A DNA stretch of 64,000 nucleotides. Source: Sphingobacteriaceae bacterium UBA2059 (lineage in GTDB: Bacteria; Bacteroidota; Bacteroidia; Sphingobacteriales; Sphingobacteriaceae). The position numbers and the translations under genes were made by a program. The stretch covers positions 281,037-345,036 of the forward strand of contig DDAL01000008.1 in the NCBI GenBank assembly GCA_002332615.1. Direction: 5' to 3'. Of this stretch, positions 10,234-18,150 are shown in pieces; position 1 is the stretch's first letter, and each line of letters opens with the position of its first letter. The notes under the pieces are model-generated. The model saw only the letters and a program-made list of their open reading frames with translations, was not told where the DNA came from and ran no database searches.

Positions 10234-10240
10234 TAGAAGA

Positions 10241-10653
10241 TCGGGGAGCTAGCCTGTGCGCAGCAGCTCATCGGCCTATTTGGTATTTACACTTCCGTTA
10301 TACGCCGCAACCCCGGGCTGTATAGGAAAGCCTGAAGCATTGTAGGCATTTGTGTTGACGGTTGCATACTCCTGCGCATCCATCATGTCATACCGTTTTG
10401 GAATGGCAGAAACACAGTATCGTGAGTTTAGTTCGATTCTCGGCTAGAATTCGGACAAAGGAAGGCCTCCCTTGTCGCTTACCTTCCCGGTAATCTGTGT
10501 CTGCAAGGCTTCGGCACTAACCTTCTTTGCAGAGGCCTGCACCTTATGTCCGCTAAAAGGCAGAACCAGCAGCATAACCACAAGGATCTGTCTGGCTCTG
10601 AGCGTGTTTAAAAACCGCAGGCCATAGGAGTTTGGTAAATGTTTCTTTCTCAT
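10241..10653 (-). pseudogene. Decayed remnant of a second susC gene
   Basis: On the minus strand an ATG at 10653 opens a 69-codon frame: a hydrophobic signal, then QITGKVSDKGGLPL, the usual start of the SusC carboxypeptidase-regulatory domain. A TAG follows at 10444-10446. Past that stop the same frame continues PRIELNSRY, then KRYDMMDAQEYATVNTNAYN, which is the segment found just after the plug in SusC proteins. It stops again at a TAG near 10276-10278. Roughly 150 residues (rest of the regulatory domain plus plug) are missing between the two parts, and the whole barrel is absent. This is a susC gene reduced by an internal deletion and truncated where the + strand PUL ends. Confidence 0.8.
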
Positions 10654-10902
10654 AATTGGTAAATAAAATTGGTAATAGAAAAATAATACTGTTCGGTACG
10701 GTAAAGATGTCGATACTTTCTTTTAACAGAGTATATACACGGGAAGCGGCACCGGCGCTTATTCCTTTTAACAAATGTTCAAAACATGAGCCTCAAAGGC
10801 TGTAAAATTTGAGTTTATAAGTGTAAAAATTGGGTAGTTTCTATAAAAAGGTCTGGTCAGACGGTGTTTTGGCCGCTAGCAGCGCCCCCGGCCTGCCCCC
10901 GC
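10654..10902. other. Intergenic, upstream of the susC remnant
   Basis: No gene is supported. The region holds the former 5-prime flank of the susC remnant and the 3-prime flank of the SMR gene. A short GC-rich run precedes the SMR stop codon. Confidence 0.4.
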
Positions 10903-11232
10903 TTAGTGAACGCTGGTGCGCGAAAAAAGGCTGATGATCACTACCCCGGCAACGATAAGAAGTATACCCATAACTGCGGGTGCATCGGGCACCTGTTTAA
11001 AAAGGATGGCAGCCAGCACAGCGGTTAGTACAATACCCAGACCCGCCCATATAGCATAGGCAATACTCAGAGGCATGTATTTTAAGGTTACGCTTAAAAA
11101 ATAAAAGGAGCCCAGGTAACATGCAACCATCAGAACTACCGGCCACAGTTTTGTAAACTGCTCAGAGGCTTTCATGGCATTGGCTCCTGCTATTTCCAGT
11201 AATATGGCTGATAATAAATAGATGTACTTCAT
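10903..11232 (-). CDS. EmrE/Qac-type small multidrug resistance transporter
   Basis: A 109-residue SMR protein with four transmembrane helices, predicted to be a proton-coupled dimeric exporter of cationic drugs in the inner membrane. The membrane-embedded Glu lies in LLEIAGANAMK (helix 1). IAYAIWAGLGIVL (helix 3) is the Qac/EmrE-type signature, and the C-terminus SLFSRTSVH closely mirrors the end of EmrE. The frame stays open to an ATG at 11256, but the ATG at 11232 gives the standard MKYIYLLS opening and was chosen. It lies downstream of the DoxD gene with a 137-bp gap, so cotranscription is uncertain. Compare the Gdx-type SMR at 34506. Confidence 0.88.
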   Translation of the reverse strand: MKYIYLLSAILLEIAGANAMKASEQFTKLWPVVLMVACYLGSFYFLSVTLKYMPLSIAYAIWAGLGIVLTAVLAAILFKQVPDAPAVMGILLIVAGVVIISLFSRTSVH

Positions 11233-11369
11233 TGCTGTGAAAGATACGTTTATCAAAAAGCCAATAGTACAAATCTTTGTTTTTATTACGTTCTTTTCGT
11301 TTTTTGCGGCGACAGCCCCGGCCGCGGATAAAATCAGGAGATGGCATGAGCCCCCTCCTGATCCTGAGA

Positions 11370-12404
11370 TTACAGGGTGATCCTGCTGCTCCAGGTAAGT
11401 CCGCTTATATCAGTAAGGGTTAATACATACTCGCCCTGCCTTAGTTCCCTAAGCGCTTCATGAGCAAGGCTAAGCTGTGCTTTGCTGCCCAGCGGGATGA
11501 TAAGGCTGTGCTTGCCGGGCTTCACCTTAGCTACATACCTGTTTTTAATATCCTCCGCTCGAAGGGAAGCCAGCGCGTTTCCATCCAGCTCGAGCAGAGT
11601 GGCCCCTGCGGCATCGCGCAGGCTGATGCCGATTAAAAAAGAGCCGTAAACATCGGCCCCTTCTATACGGTATACGCTGAAAGACAGCTTACCCTCTCTG
11701 ATGGCTGCATCGGCAATCTCAATTTTTGGCTTTACAGATTTATTATGCAAGGTTCCCCATACGCCGCCGTGAAACACCTGGTTGGTGTATAAGGTAAGGA
11801 GCAAGATAAGCAGAGAGCCTGCCAGTGTAAACTTTTTAAGGGTTTGAGCGCCTATAGCCAGAGGCCCCGAAGCAATCCAGGCCAGTGATTTGCCTGGTAA
11901 TTTGGAGGTTCGGGAAGACAAATAATTATCCAGCGACCAGGTGCCGCCGCCCGACAGATACGTGCTAAAGCCGGCCGCAATGCCCAGCACCCCTATCTGC
12001 CATTCATCCAGACAGGTGGTGCCTATCCACCCCGACCCCAGGAGGATACCCATAGCCAGCATAAAAACGCCTGCACTCATGAGCCGCGTAAAAAGGCCCA
12101 GCATAAAAAGCAGGCCCACTATGCCTTCGATAATTGTAAATACAGCCATTGCCCACCACAGCTCCTGCGGATGACTTACCAGGTATTCGATAAGAGGCTT
12201 AATGCCCAGGGCATTGGGCAGAAAATGATTAAATTTTTCGCCAATATAGCCCGCTTCGTCCGGGTCTAGTTTATTTTCAAGAATAAGCCGGCGCCAGAAG
12301 GCGGAGAAATAAGTCCATCCTGCAACCAGGCGCAGCGAAAGGGTAAACATACCGGCCATAGACCAAGCCGGAGCAAGTGTATTTTTATAATGTTCAGAAG
12401 TCAT
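11370..12404 (-). CDS. DoxD-DoxA (TQO small subunit-like) membrane protein
   Basis: A 344-residue protein combining the two domains of archaeal thiosulfate:quinone oxidoreductase small subunits. The N-terminal part (about 15-175) is a DoxD/DoxX-like four-helix membrane domain (LRLVAGWTYFSAFWRRL, then VFTIIEGIVGLLFMLGLFTRL). After another membrane helix (about 200-215) comes a beta-rich DoxA-like domain (about 230-344). In Bacteroidota such fusions are common, but thiosulfate oxidation has seldom been shown, so the reaction is uncertain. An ATG at 12455 is in frame, but the ATG at 12404 gives the expected MTSEHYKN start. A small membrane protein gene lies just upstream on the same strand. Confidence 0.78.
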   Translation of the reverse strand: MTSEHYKNTLAPAWSMAGMFTLSLRLVAGWTYFSAFWRRLILENKLDPDEAGYIGEKFNHFLPNALGIKPLIEYLVSHPQELWWAMAVFTIIEGIVGLLFMLGLFTRLMSAGVFMLAMGILLGSGWIGTTCLDEWQIGVLGIAAGFSTYLSGGGTWSLDNYLSSRTSKLPGKSLAWIASGPLAIGAQTLKKFTLAGSLLILLLTLYTNQVFHGGVWGTLHNKSVKPKIEIADAAIREGKLSFSVYRIEGADVYGSFLIGISLRDAAGATLLELDGNALASLRAEDIKNRYVAKVKPGKHSLIIPLGSKAQLSLAHEALRELRQGEYVLTLTDISGLTWSSRITL

Positions 12405-12477
12405 TTTTAATAAGTATAAGGTACAGATAACAGACCCTTGAAATACAAGGGTCAAACGTATGATTGCACAGCATATC

Positions 12478-12828
12478 CTATATAAGAATGCTTCGGAAGA
12501 GCAGGAAAAGAGAAGGAAGTACGCGGTCCTCCCGGTGGGAGACAGGTGAAAAGTACTCCGGGCTGCCCGCTGCTACGTTTGAGAATATACTCGTGATATT
12601 AAGCGGAAGCAAAAGCTTACAAGCTGCCTGTAAGGAGGTTGGTTTTCTCGCAGTTATATCAGACAGGCATACCGCAGCGGCGCCTTTAGCAAGTTGGGAA
12701 TGCTGCTGAGGTACAGGCAGGTTTGCCCTCTGCTTAAGCTCCCGTTTAAAAAAACAGGGTATGCAAATGAGTATGCCCAGGAAGAGAATAAGAAAGCGCT
12801 TCAGCGCCTGCCTGTTACAATGTTGCAT
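12478..12828 (-). CDS. Small uncharacterised membrane-anchored protein
   Basis: A 116-residue frame starting at the ATG at 12828 (an in-frame ATG at 12864 is also possible). It opens with a membrane helix (about 10-27, RFLILFLGILICIPCFF) followed at once by KRELKQRANLPVP. It is polar in the middle and ends in a hydrophobic LPSLFLLFRSILI segment. I recall small Bacteroidota proteins with this layout (helix, RELK motif, hydrophobic Leu/Phe-rich end), which is why I call it a gene. It lies 73 bp upstream of doxD-doxA on the same strand and may be cotranscribed. The function is unknown, and a chance frame is not fully excluded. Confidence 0.5.
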   Translation of the reverse strand: MQHCNRQALKRFLILFLGILICIPCFFKRELKQRANLPVPQQHSQLAKGAAAVCLSDITARKPTSLQAACKLLLPLNITSIFSNVAAGSPEYFSPVSHREDRVLPSLFLLFRSILI

Positions 12829-13081
12829 AGACCTAATTAGTACCTGACAGGGCAAACATATCATTTTTCTTGTAGCAGGGCTATTTTAACTCTTTCTTTA
12901 ACCTTAGAATGATAAAACAGGCCTGTTTTTTGAAGATCAAAGGTTTTAAGGTAAACTATGCCTCATAGGCATTCAGCTCTTAGTTTGTGTTTGCTAAACA
13001 TTATTCTTCCTAATGGGTTTAAGGATAAGCAGATGTAATAGTAATTTTTTAAAAAAGCGTTAAAGCAATTAAATTTAATCC

Positions 13082-13089
13082 TACATTTG
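13082..13089 (+). promoter_or_regulatory. his operon promoter, -7 element TACATTTG
   Basis: This is an exact match to the Bacteroidota -7 consensus TAnnTTTG, placed about 20 bp upstream of the leader GTG at 13109. Transcription would start near 13096. No good -33 TTTG is seen at the usual spacing; GTTA near 13059-13062 is the closest. Confidence 0.6.
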
Positions 13090-13108
13090 TTTCATTAAAT
13101 CAGTATAC

Positions 13109-13165
13109 GTGAGCACCATACAATTACATCATCATCACCATCATACTTGCAGCAGGCGAGCATGA
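13109..13165 (+). CDS. hisL: His operon leader peptide with six consecutive His codons
   Basis: GTG at 13109 opens an 18-codon frame reading VSTIQL, six His (13127-13144), then TCSRRA and TGA at 13163-13165. A run of six codons for the end product of the following operon, just after a promoter and before a terminator hairpin, is the hallmark of an attenuation leader. CAGGCG at 13153-13158, inside the last codons of the leader, can pair with CGCCTG at 13207-13212, the 5-prime arm of the terminator. A ribosome stalled on the His codons would leave this segment free; one reaching the stop codon would cover it. Confidence 0.85.
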   Translation: MSTIQLHHHHHHTCSRRA

Positions 13166-13200
13166 AGTGATATGCGTGTAATCTTAGCATAAAAATATTC

Positions 13201-13233
13201 AAAACCCGCCTGAGCATTCAGGCGGGTTTTTTT
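13201..13233 (+). terminator. his attenuator (intrinsic terminator)
   Basis: A perfect 13-bp stem, AAAACCCGCCTGA (13201-13213) with TCAGGCGGGTTTT (13218-13230), encloses a GCAT tetraloop and runs into a T tract ending at 13233. It lies between the leader peptide stop and hisG (13271), where an attenuator is expected. The 5-prime arm is also the partner of CAGGCG at 13153-13158. Confidence 0.9.
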
Positions 13234-13270
13234 ATACCCTCTTAGTTTGCCCGGGCCAAAACAGTAAAAG

Positions 13271-14128
13271 ATGACCAAACTGAAAGTAGCCATTCAAAAG
13301 AGCGGCCGGCTGAGCGAGAAATCCCTCAGTCTTTTAAAAGAATGCGGAATTAGATTATCCAACGGAGACAGGAAGCTGAAAACAGAAGCCTTCAATTTCC
13401 CGCTTGAAATATTGTTCCTGCGGGACGATGACATTCCTCAGTACGTTGAGCAGGGCGTTGCCGATATCGGTATACTGGGAGCCAATGAAGTAAGGGAAAA
13501 GCAAAAAGACATTAGCATTGTAGAGAAACTGGGCTTTGCCGGGTGCAGGCTTTCTCTGGCCATTCCAAAGGATGAGCAGTACACCGGCCTGTCTTATTTC
13601 AACCAGCGCAGGATAGCCACCAGCTACCCCGCCATACTAAGTAGGTTTTGCAGGGAGCAAAATCTGGATGTACGCATTGAAGAGATAGGAGGAAGCGTGG
13701 AAATTGCTACAGGAATAGGCCTTGCCGATGCGGTATTTGATATTGTAAGCTCGGGCAGTACGCTCATCATGAACGGTTTGAAAGAGGTGGAGGTAGTAGC
13801 AAAAAGCGAAGCGGTGCTCGTTGCCAATAAAAACTTAAGCCAGGAGAAAGACCGCCTGCTTAAGAAGCTGCTTTTTCGTATGGGCGCCGTTAAGCAGGCT
13901 TCTGAAAATAAATACATACTGCTTAATGCACCCAACGAAGCTATTGATGCCATCAGCGCGGTGCTTCCCGGCATGAAAAGCCCTACTATCCTCCCCCTTG
14001 CACAGCAGGGCTGGAGCAGCATACATTCGGTAGTGCGCGAAGAGGAGTTTTGGGAAGTCATCGATCAGCTTAAAGAGTTTGGGGCACAGGGCATTTTGGT
14101 AGTGCCCATAGAGAAAATGATCCTTTAA
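13271..14128 (+). CDS. hisG: ATP phosphoribosyltransferase (long form)
   Basis: A 285-residue HisG_L, the first and committed enzyme of histidine synthesis (ATP + PRPP to phosphoribosyl-ATP). It starts LKVAIQKSGRLSEKSL. The conserved GVADIGILGANEVRE lies at about 62-76 and the phosphate-binding stretch DAVFDIVSSGSTLIMNGLKEV at about 153-173. The C-terminal roughly 70 residues form the ACT-like regulatory domain of the long form, where histidine feedback inhibition acts, so no HisZ partner is needed. It is the first structural gene, 37 bp after the attenuator. Confidence 0.96.
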   Translation: MTKLKVAIQKSGRLSEKSLSLLKECGIRLSNGDRKLKTEAFNFPLEILFLRDDDIPQYVEQGVADIGILGANEVREKQKDISIVEKLGFAGCRLSLAIPKDEQYTGLSYFNQRRIATSYPAILSRFCREQNLDVRIEEIGGSVEIATGIGLADAVFDIVSSGSTLIMNGLKEVEVVAKSEAVLVANKNLSQEKDRLLKKLLFRMGAVKQASENKYILLNAPNEAIDAISAVLPGMKSPTILPLAQQGWSSIHSVVREEEFWEVIDQLKEFGAQGILVVPIEKMIL

Positions 14129-14138
14129 ATTGAATAGA

Positions 14139-15434
14139 ATGCAGCAAATAATTTATCCGCAGGCGGACGGCTGGGCAAACCTGTGTATGCGGCCCGCCAA
14201 AGATGCTTCGGACCTGCTTAACCTGGCTAACCGTGTGTTTACCGCTGTAGCGGAGCGGGGCGATGAGGCTCTTTATCAGTTTACTCTACAGTTTGACAAG
14301 GTAGAGATGCCCCAGCCTGCCGTGACCGAACAGGAGATAAAAGATGCGGAAGCGGCGCTTAGCATAGAGTTAAAAGAAGCAATAGGACTTGCTAAAGGCG
14401 CTATTGAAGCGTTCCATGCAGCACAGCAGGAGCCTGTTAAGAAAGTAGAAACCCATCCAGGGGTACTATGCTGGCGCGAAAGCAGACCTATTGAGCGGGT
14501 GGGTATTTATATACCTGGCGGCACGGCTCCCTTATTTTCGACCGTGCTGATGCTGGGCATACCCGCCAGACTTGCAGGTTGTAAAGAGGCAGTGCTTTGC
14601 AGCCCTCCGGGCAGCGACGGAAGCCTGCACCCGGCTATCCTTTATGCCGCGCGGCTGGCAGGTATAAGCAAAGTCTTTAAAGCCGGGGGCATGCAGGCCA
14701 TTGCGGCAATGAGCCTGGGCACGCAAAGCATACCGCGGACAGACAAGATCTTCGGCCCCGGCAATCAATACGTTACTGCGGCAAAGCTGCTGGCCCAGCA
14801 AAGGGGTATAGCCATTGATATGCCTGCAGGGCCAAGCGAGGTGCTAATCATTGCAAACCGGAGCTGCAGGCCTGAGTTTGTAGCAGCCGACCTGCTTTCG
14901 CAGGCGGAGCATGGCTCCGACAGTCAGGTTATTTTGCTAACTACTGAAAAAGAGGTGCTGGATAAGGTGATGGGCGAACTTGACAGTCAGCTGGAAGCCC
15001 TGCCCCGGAAAGAGCTTGCTGCGAACGCCCTGACCCACAGTAAAGCCATTCTTCTGAAAGATATAGATGAGTGCATTGCCTTCAGTAATACCTACGCTCC
15101 GGAACATCTTATACTGGCCTTCGACCAGGCAGAAAACTACCTGTCTTTTGTGCTTAACGCCGGGTCGGTGTTTATAGGCAATTATAGCTGCGAAAGTGCG
15201 GGCGATTATGCAAGCGGCACCAATCATACCCTGCCCACCAATGGCTTTGCACGAGCCTATAGCGGAGTATCGCTGGATTCGTTCATAAAAAAGATAAGCT
15301 TCCAGCAGTTAAGCGCTTCCGGGCTTGCGGCCATCGGTCCCGCTATTGAGCAAATGGCCGCTGCCGAACACTTATATGCACACAAACAAGCCGTAAGTAT
15401 ACGCCTGCGTCAGCTAACAGAAAGCACAGATTAA
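14139..15434 (+). CDS. hisD: Histidinol dehydrogenase
   Basis: A 431-residue zinc enzyme that oxidises L-histidinol to L-histidine in the last two steps of the pathway. Family segments are clear: VGIYIPGGTAPLFSTVLML, AGGMQAIAAMSLGTQSIPRTDKIFGPGNQYV, DMPAGPSEVLIIA, AADLLSQAEHGSDSQVIL, TYAPEHL and the C-terminal SGTNHTLPTNG. A TTG at 14130 is in frame, but the ATG at 14139 gives the usual MQQIIYP opening and is preferred. It lies 10 bp after hisG. Confidence 0.95.
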   Translation: MQQIIYPQADGWANLCMRPAKDASDLLNLANRVFTAVAERGDEALYQFTLQFDKVEMPQPAVTEQEIKDAEAALSIELKEAIGLAKGAIEAFHAAQQEPVKKVETHPGVLCWRESRPIERVGIYIPGGTAPLFSTVLMLGIPARLAGCKEAVLCSPPGSDGSLHPAILYAARLAGISKVFKAGGMQAIAAMSLGTQSIPRTDKIFGPGNQYVTAAKLLAQQRGIAIDMPAGPSEVLIIANRSCRPEFVAADLLSQAEHGSDSQVILLTTEKEVLDKVMGELDSQLEALPRKELAANALTHSKAILLKDIDECIAFSNTYAPEHLILAFDQAENYLSFVLNAGSVFIGNYSCESAGDYASGTNHTLPTNGFARAYSGVSLDSFIKKISFQQLSASGLAAIGPAIEQMAAAEHLYAHKQAVSIRLRQLTESTD

Positions 15435-15449
15435 AAACAAGCATATCAA

Positions 15450-16472
15450 ATGGAAATTAAACAACTGGTCCGCAAAAATATACAAGCCGTTAAGCCTTAC
15501 TCCAGCGCGCGCGATGAGTTTACCGGCCCGGCAGGAGTATTTCTGGATGCTAATGAAAACCCTTTCGGCACACTTAACCGCTACCCCGACCCCCTTCAGC
15601 GGGAGCTTAAACAAAAGCTCAGCGAGCTAAGGGCTGTGCCTGTGCAATGTATCTTTGCAGGCAATGGAAGCGATGAGGTCCTAGACCTGGCTTTCAGAAT
15701 ATTTTGCGAGCCCGGCGCCGACAAGGCGCTTACCTTTTCGCCCACCTATGGCATGTATGAAGTTTCGGCGGCTATCAATAACATAGAGCTTATAAACATA
15801 CCCTTAAACGCTTCTTTTCAGATAGACTTAGAGGCGCTGGATCCATATATGGAGGATGAGCGCATTAAGCTTATTTTTATTTGCTCGCCCAACAATCCCA
15901 CCGGTAACAGCATAGATGGTATAGAAGAAGTACTTAAGCGGTTCAAAGGCATAGTCATTGTAGACGAAGCCTATATAGACTTCAGCAGCAGGGATTCGCT
16001 TACAAACAAGCTGAATGAGTATCCCAACCTGATAGTTACGCAAACCCTGAGCAAAGCCTGGGGGCTGGCTGCAGCGCGCATTGGCATAGCCTATGCCGGT
16101 GCTGCCATCATAGAGTATTTGAACAAAGTAAAGCCGCCTTATAATATCAGCCTGCTGAATCAGCAGGCGGCGCTGGCTGCTTTAGGTAATTATGAGAGTT
16201 ATCTTCATAACAAAGCCATCCTGCTGAGAGAAAGGCGAATGCTCGAAACGCGCCTGAGGGAGGCTGCCCTTGTGAAGAAAATCTACCCATCCGACGCCAA
16301 TTTTCTGCTGGTCGAGGTTACAAATGCCGGCAGGGTTTACAACAGCCTGGTACAGCAGGGCATTATTACACGCAACAGGGGCAGCCTTATCAGCAACTGC
16401 ATACGCATAACTGTGGGCAGTCCCTCTGAAAATCAGCAGCTGCTCAACGCATTAAAACAAGTTAAAGTATGA
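15450..16472 (+). CDS. hisC: Histidinol-phosphate aminotransferase
   Basis: A 340-residue fold-type I PLP enzyme converting imidazole-acetol phosphate and glutamate to histidinol phosphate. [19 protein letters not shown] (about 31-49), [12 protein letters not shown] (substrate and phosphate site), [20 protein letters not shown] (Asp and Tyr contacting PLP) and [14 protein letters not shown] with the PLP-binding Lys are all visible. It starts 15 bp after hisD and ends with a 4-bp overlap with hisB, consistent with translational coupling. Confidence 0.95.
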   Translation: MEIKQLVRKNIQAVKPYSSARDEFTGPAGVFLDANENPFGTLNRYPDPLQRELKQKLSELRAVPVQCIFAGNGSDEVLDLAFRIFCEPGADKALTFSPTYGMYEVSAAINNIELINIPLNASFQIDLEALDPYMEDERIKLIFICSPNNPTGNSIDGIEEVLKRFKGIVIVDEAYIDFSSRDSLTNKLNEYPNLIVTQTLSKAWGLAAARIGIAYAGAAIIEYLNKVKPPYNISLLNQQAALAALGNYESYLHNKAILLRERRMLETRLREAALVKKIYPSDANFLLVEVTNAGRVYNSLVQQGIITRNRGSLISNCIRITVGSPSENQQLLNALKQVKV

Positions 16473-17566
16473 AAAAAGTACTCTTTATCGACCGCGACGG
16501 CACCCTTGTGATAGAGCCGCCCGAAGACCACCAGCTGGACAGCCTCGAAAAGCTTGAGTTTTATCCGAAAGTGTTTCAATATCTCTCGCGCATAGCCGGC
16601 GAGCTCGACTATGAACTGGTAATGGTGACCAACCAGGACGGACTGGGCACCAGGTCCTTTCCTGAAGAAACCTTTTGGCCTGCTCATAATAAGGTCATGC
16701 AAGCCTTTGCAAACGAGGATATTCGCTTTTCCGAAGTCTGCATTGACCGCTCTTTTGGACACGAAAACCTGCCTACCCGCAAGCCGGGCACCGGCATGCT
16801 TCGTCATTATATGAAAGGAGACTATGACGTGGAGCATTCCTATGTAATAGGCGACAGGCACAGCGACGTGGAGCTGGCAAAGAATATGGGCTGTAAAGCC
16901 ATCTATATAAGCCGCCATACAGATCCTGATGCAGTGCTTTCAACAGCCGACTGGGCCGATATTTACCGTTTCCTGAAAGAGCAGCCGCGCATAGGCCAGG
17001 TTAGGCGTATAACCAGCGAAACTGATATAAGCCTGGAGATTAACCTGGACGGATCGGGCAAAAGTTCAATTAATACGGGTTTAGGTTTTTTTGATCATAT
17101 GCTTGAGCAAATTGCCCGTCATGGCACTATGGACCTGAGCATTGCTGTGCAGGGCGACCTGCATGTAGATGAGCATCATACCATAGAAGATGTGGGCCTT
17201 GCTCTGGGTACGGCAATAAATGATGCGCTTGGAAAAAAGAAGGGAATTGAGCGTTACGGCTTTTTACTTCCTATGGACGACTGCCTGGCGCAGGTAGCCA
17301 TTGACTTTGGCGGCCGCCCCTGGTTAATGTGGGACGCCGTTTTTAAGCGCGAGAAGATAGGCGACATGCCTACCGAACTCTTTATGCACTTCTTTAAGTC
17401 ATTTAGCGATACCGCCCGCTGTAACCTGAATATACAGGCAGACGGGCAGAACGAGCATCATAAGATAGAAGCCATATTCAAAGCCTTTGCCAAAGCCGTT
17501 AAGATGGCGGTAAGCAGCAACAGGACAGGTAATTTTTCTATACCCAGCACAAAAGGAGTTTTATGA
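16469..17566 (+). CDS. hisB: Bifunctional histidinol-phosphatase / imidazoleglycerol-phosphate dehydratase
   Basis: A 365-residue fusion. The N-terminal HAD phosphatase domain (about 1-165) has DRDGT at 8-12 with the nucleophile Asp8 and acid/base Asp10, plus TNQDG and [10 protein letters not shown]. The C-terminal IGPD domain (about 175-365) has [16 protein letters not shown] and [14 protein letters not shown] metal-binding motifs. The Cys/His zinc loop known from the E. coli phosphatase domain (CxH...CxC before the RKP) is replaced here by a segment with a single Cys ([17 protein letters not shown]). The gene overlaps hisC by 4 bp and hisH by 4 bp. Confidence 0.95.
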   Translation: MKKVLFIDRDGTLVIEPPEDHQLDSLEKLEFYPKVFQYLSRIAGELDYELVMVTNQDGLGTRSFPEETFWPAHNKVMQAFANEDIRFSEVCIDRSFGHENLPTRKPGTGMLRHYMKGDYDVEHSYVIGDRHSDVELAKNMGCKAIYISRHTDPDAVLSTADWADIYRFLKEQPRIGQVRRITSETDISLEINLDGSGKSSINTGLGFFDHMLEQIARHGTMDLSIAVQGDLHVDEHHTIEDVGLALGTAINDALGKKKGIERYGFLLPMDDCLAQVAIDFGGRPWLMWDAVFKREKIGDMPTELFMHFFKSFSDTARCNLNIQADGQNEHHKIEAIFKAFAKAVKMAVSSNRTGNFSIPSTKGVL

Positions 17567-18141
17567 TAGTACTTATTGATTATAATGCGGGTAACACCCG
17601 CTCGGTAGAAAATGCTCTTAAGCGACTGGGGTATGACTGCGTGATCAGCAACGATGCCCATACCATTCGGCAGGCGTCAAAGGTAATTCTTCCCGGCGTA
17701 GGCGAAGCCGCTTCCGCCATGGCTTATCTCAAAGAGCGTGGCATGGACAGCCTTATCAGAAATCTCAAACAGCCTGTACTGGGCATTTGCCTGGGCATGC
17801 AGCTGCTGTGCCGGGAGTCCGAAGAAGGCGATACCGCCTGCCTGGGCATCTTCGATGCGGCGGTGAAGAGGTTTCCGCCGCTTGATATTGTTCCGCATAT
17901 GGGATGGAATACCTTGCAAAATACCAAAGGAGTGTTAACGCAAGGCCTTGGTGAGCAAGACGATGTATACTTTGTACACAGCTATTATGCCACCCTGTGT
18001 GCCCATACTACGGCTTCCTGCTCTTACATCTTGCCTTTCAGCGCCGTTATGGAGCACAATAACTTCTATGGCGTACAGTTTCATCCCGAAAAATCGGCCT
18101 CGGCAGGCGAACGTATCCTCTCGAACTTCCTTACACTATGA
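17563..18141 (+). CDS. hisH: Imidazole glycerol phosphate synthase, glutaminase subunit
   Basis: A 192-residue class I glutamine amidotransferase that supplies ammonia to His[12 protein letters not shown], the nucleophile motif [10 protein letters not shown] with the catalytic Cys, HMGWN, and the C-terminal VQFHPEKS carrying the His-Glu of the triad are all present, so the enzyme looks intact. Its ATG overlaps the hisB stop. The usual next gene, hisA, is missing: hisF starts 9 bp after hisH ends. Confidence 0.94.
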   Translation: MIVLIDYNAGNTRSVENALKRLGYDCVISNDAHTIRQASKVILPGVGEAASAMAYLKERGMDSLIRNLKQPVLGICLGMQLLCRESEEGDTACLGIFDAAVKRFPPLDIVPHMGWNTLQNTKGVLTQGLGEQDDVYFVHSYYATLCAHTTASCSYILPFSAVMEHNNFYGVQFHPEKSASAGERILSNFLTL

Positions 18142-18150
18142 TCAAGGCTT

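Noticed and set aside
10420..10450. A TTCGATTC stretch resembling a tRNA T-loop
   Set aside because: The flanking bases do not form a T stem and no cloverleaf can be drawn; the minus strand reads as SusC-like protein instead.
10553..10774. A 73-codon minus-strand frame over the susC remnant
   Set aside because: It is out of frame with the SusC-like sequence and has no protein-like pattern.
13301..13360. Translation start of hisG further inside the gene
   Set aside because: The ATG at 13271 gives the canonical N-terminus; later starts would remove the first beta strand of the catalytic domain.
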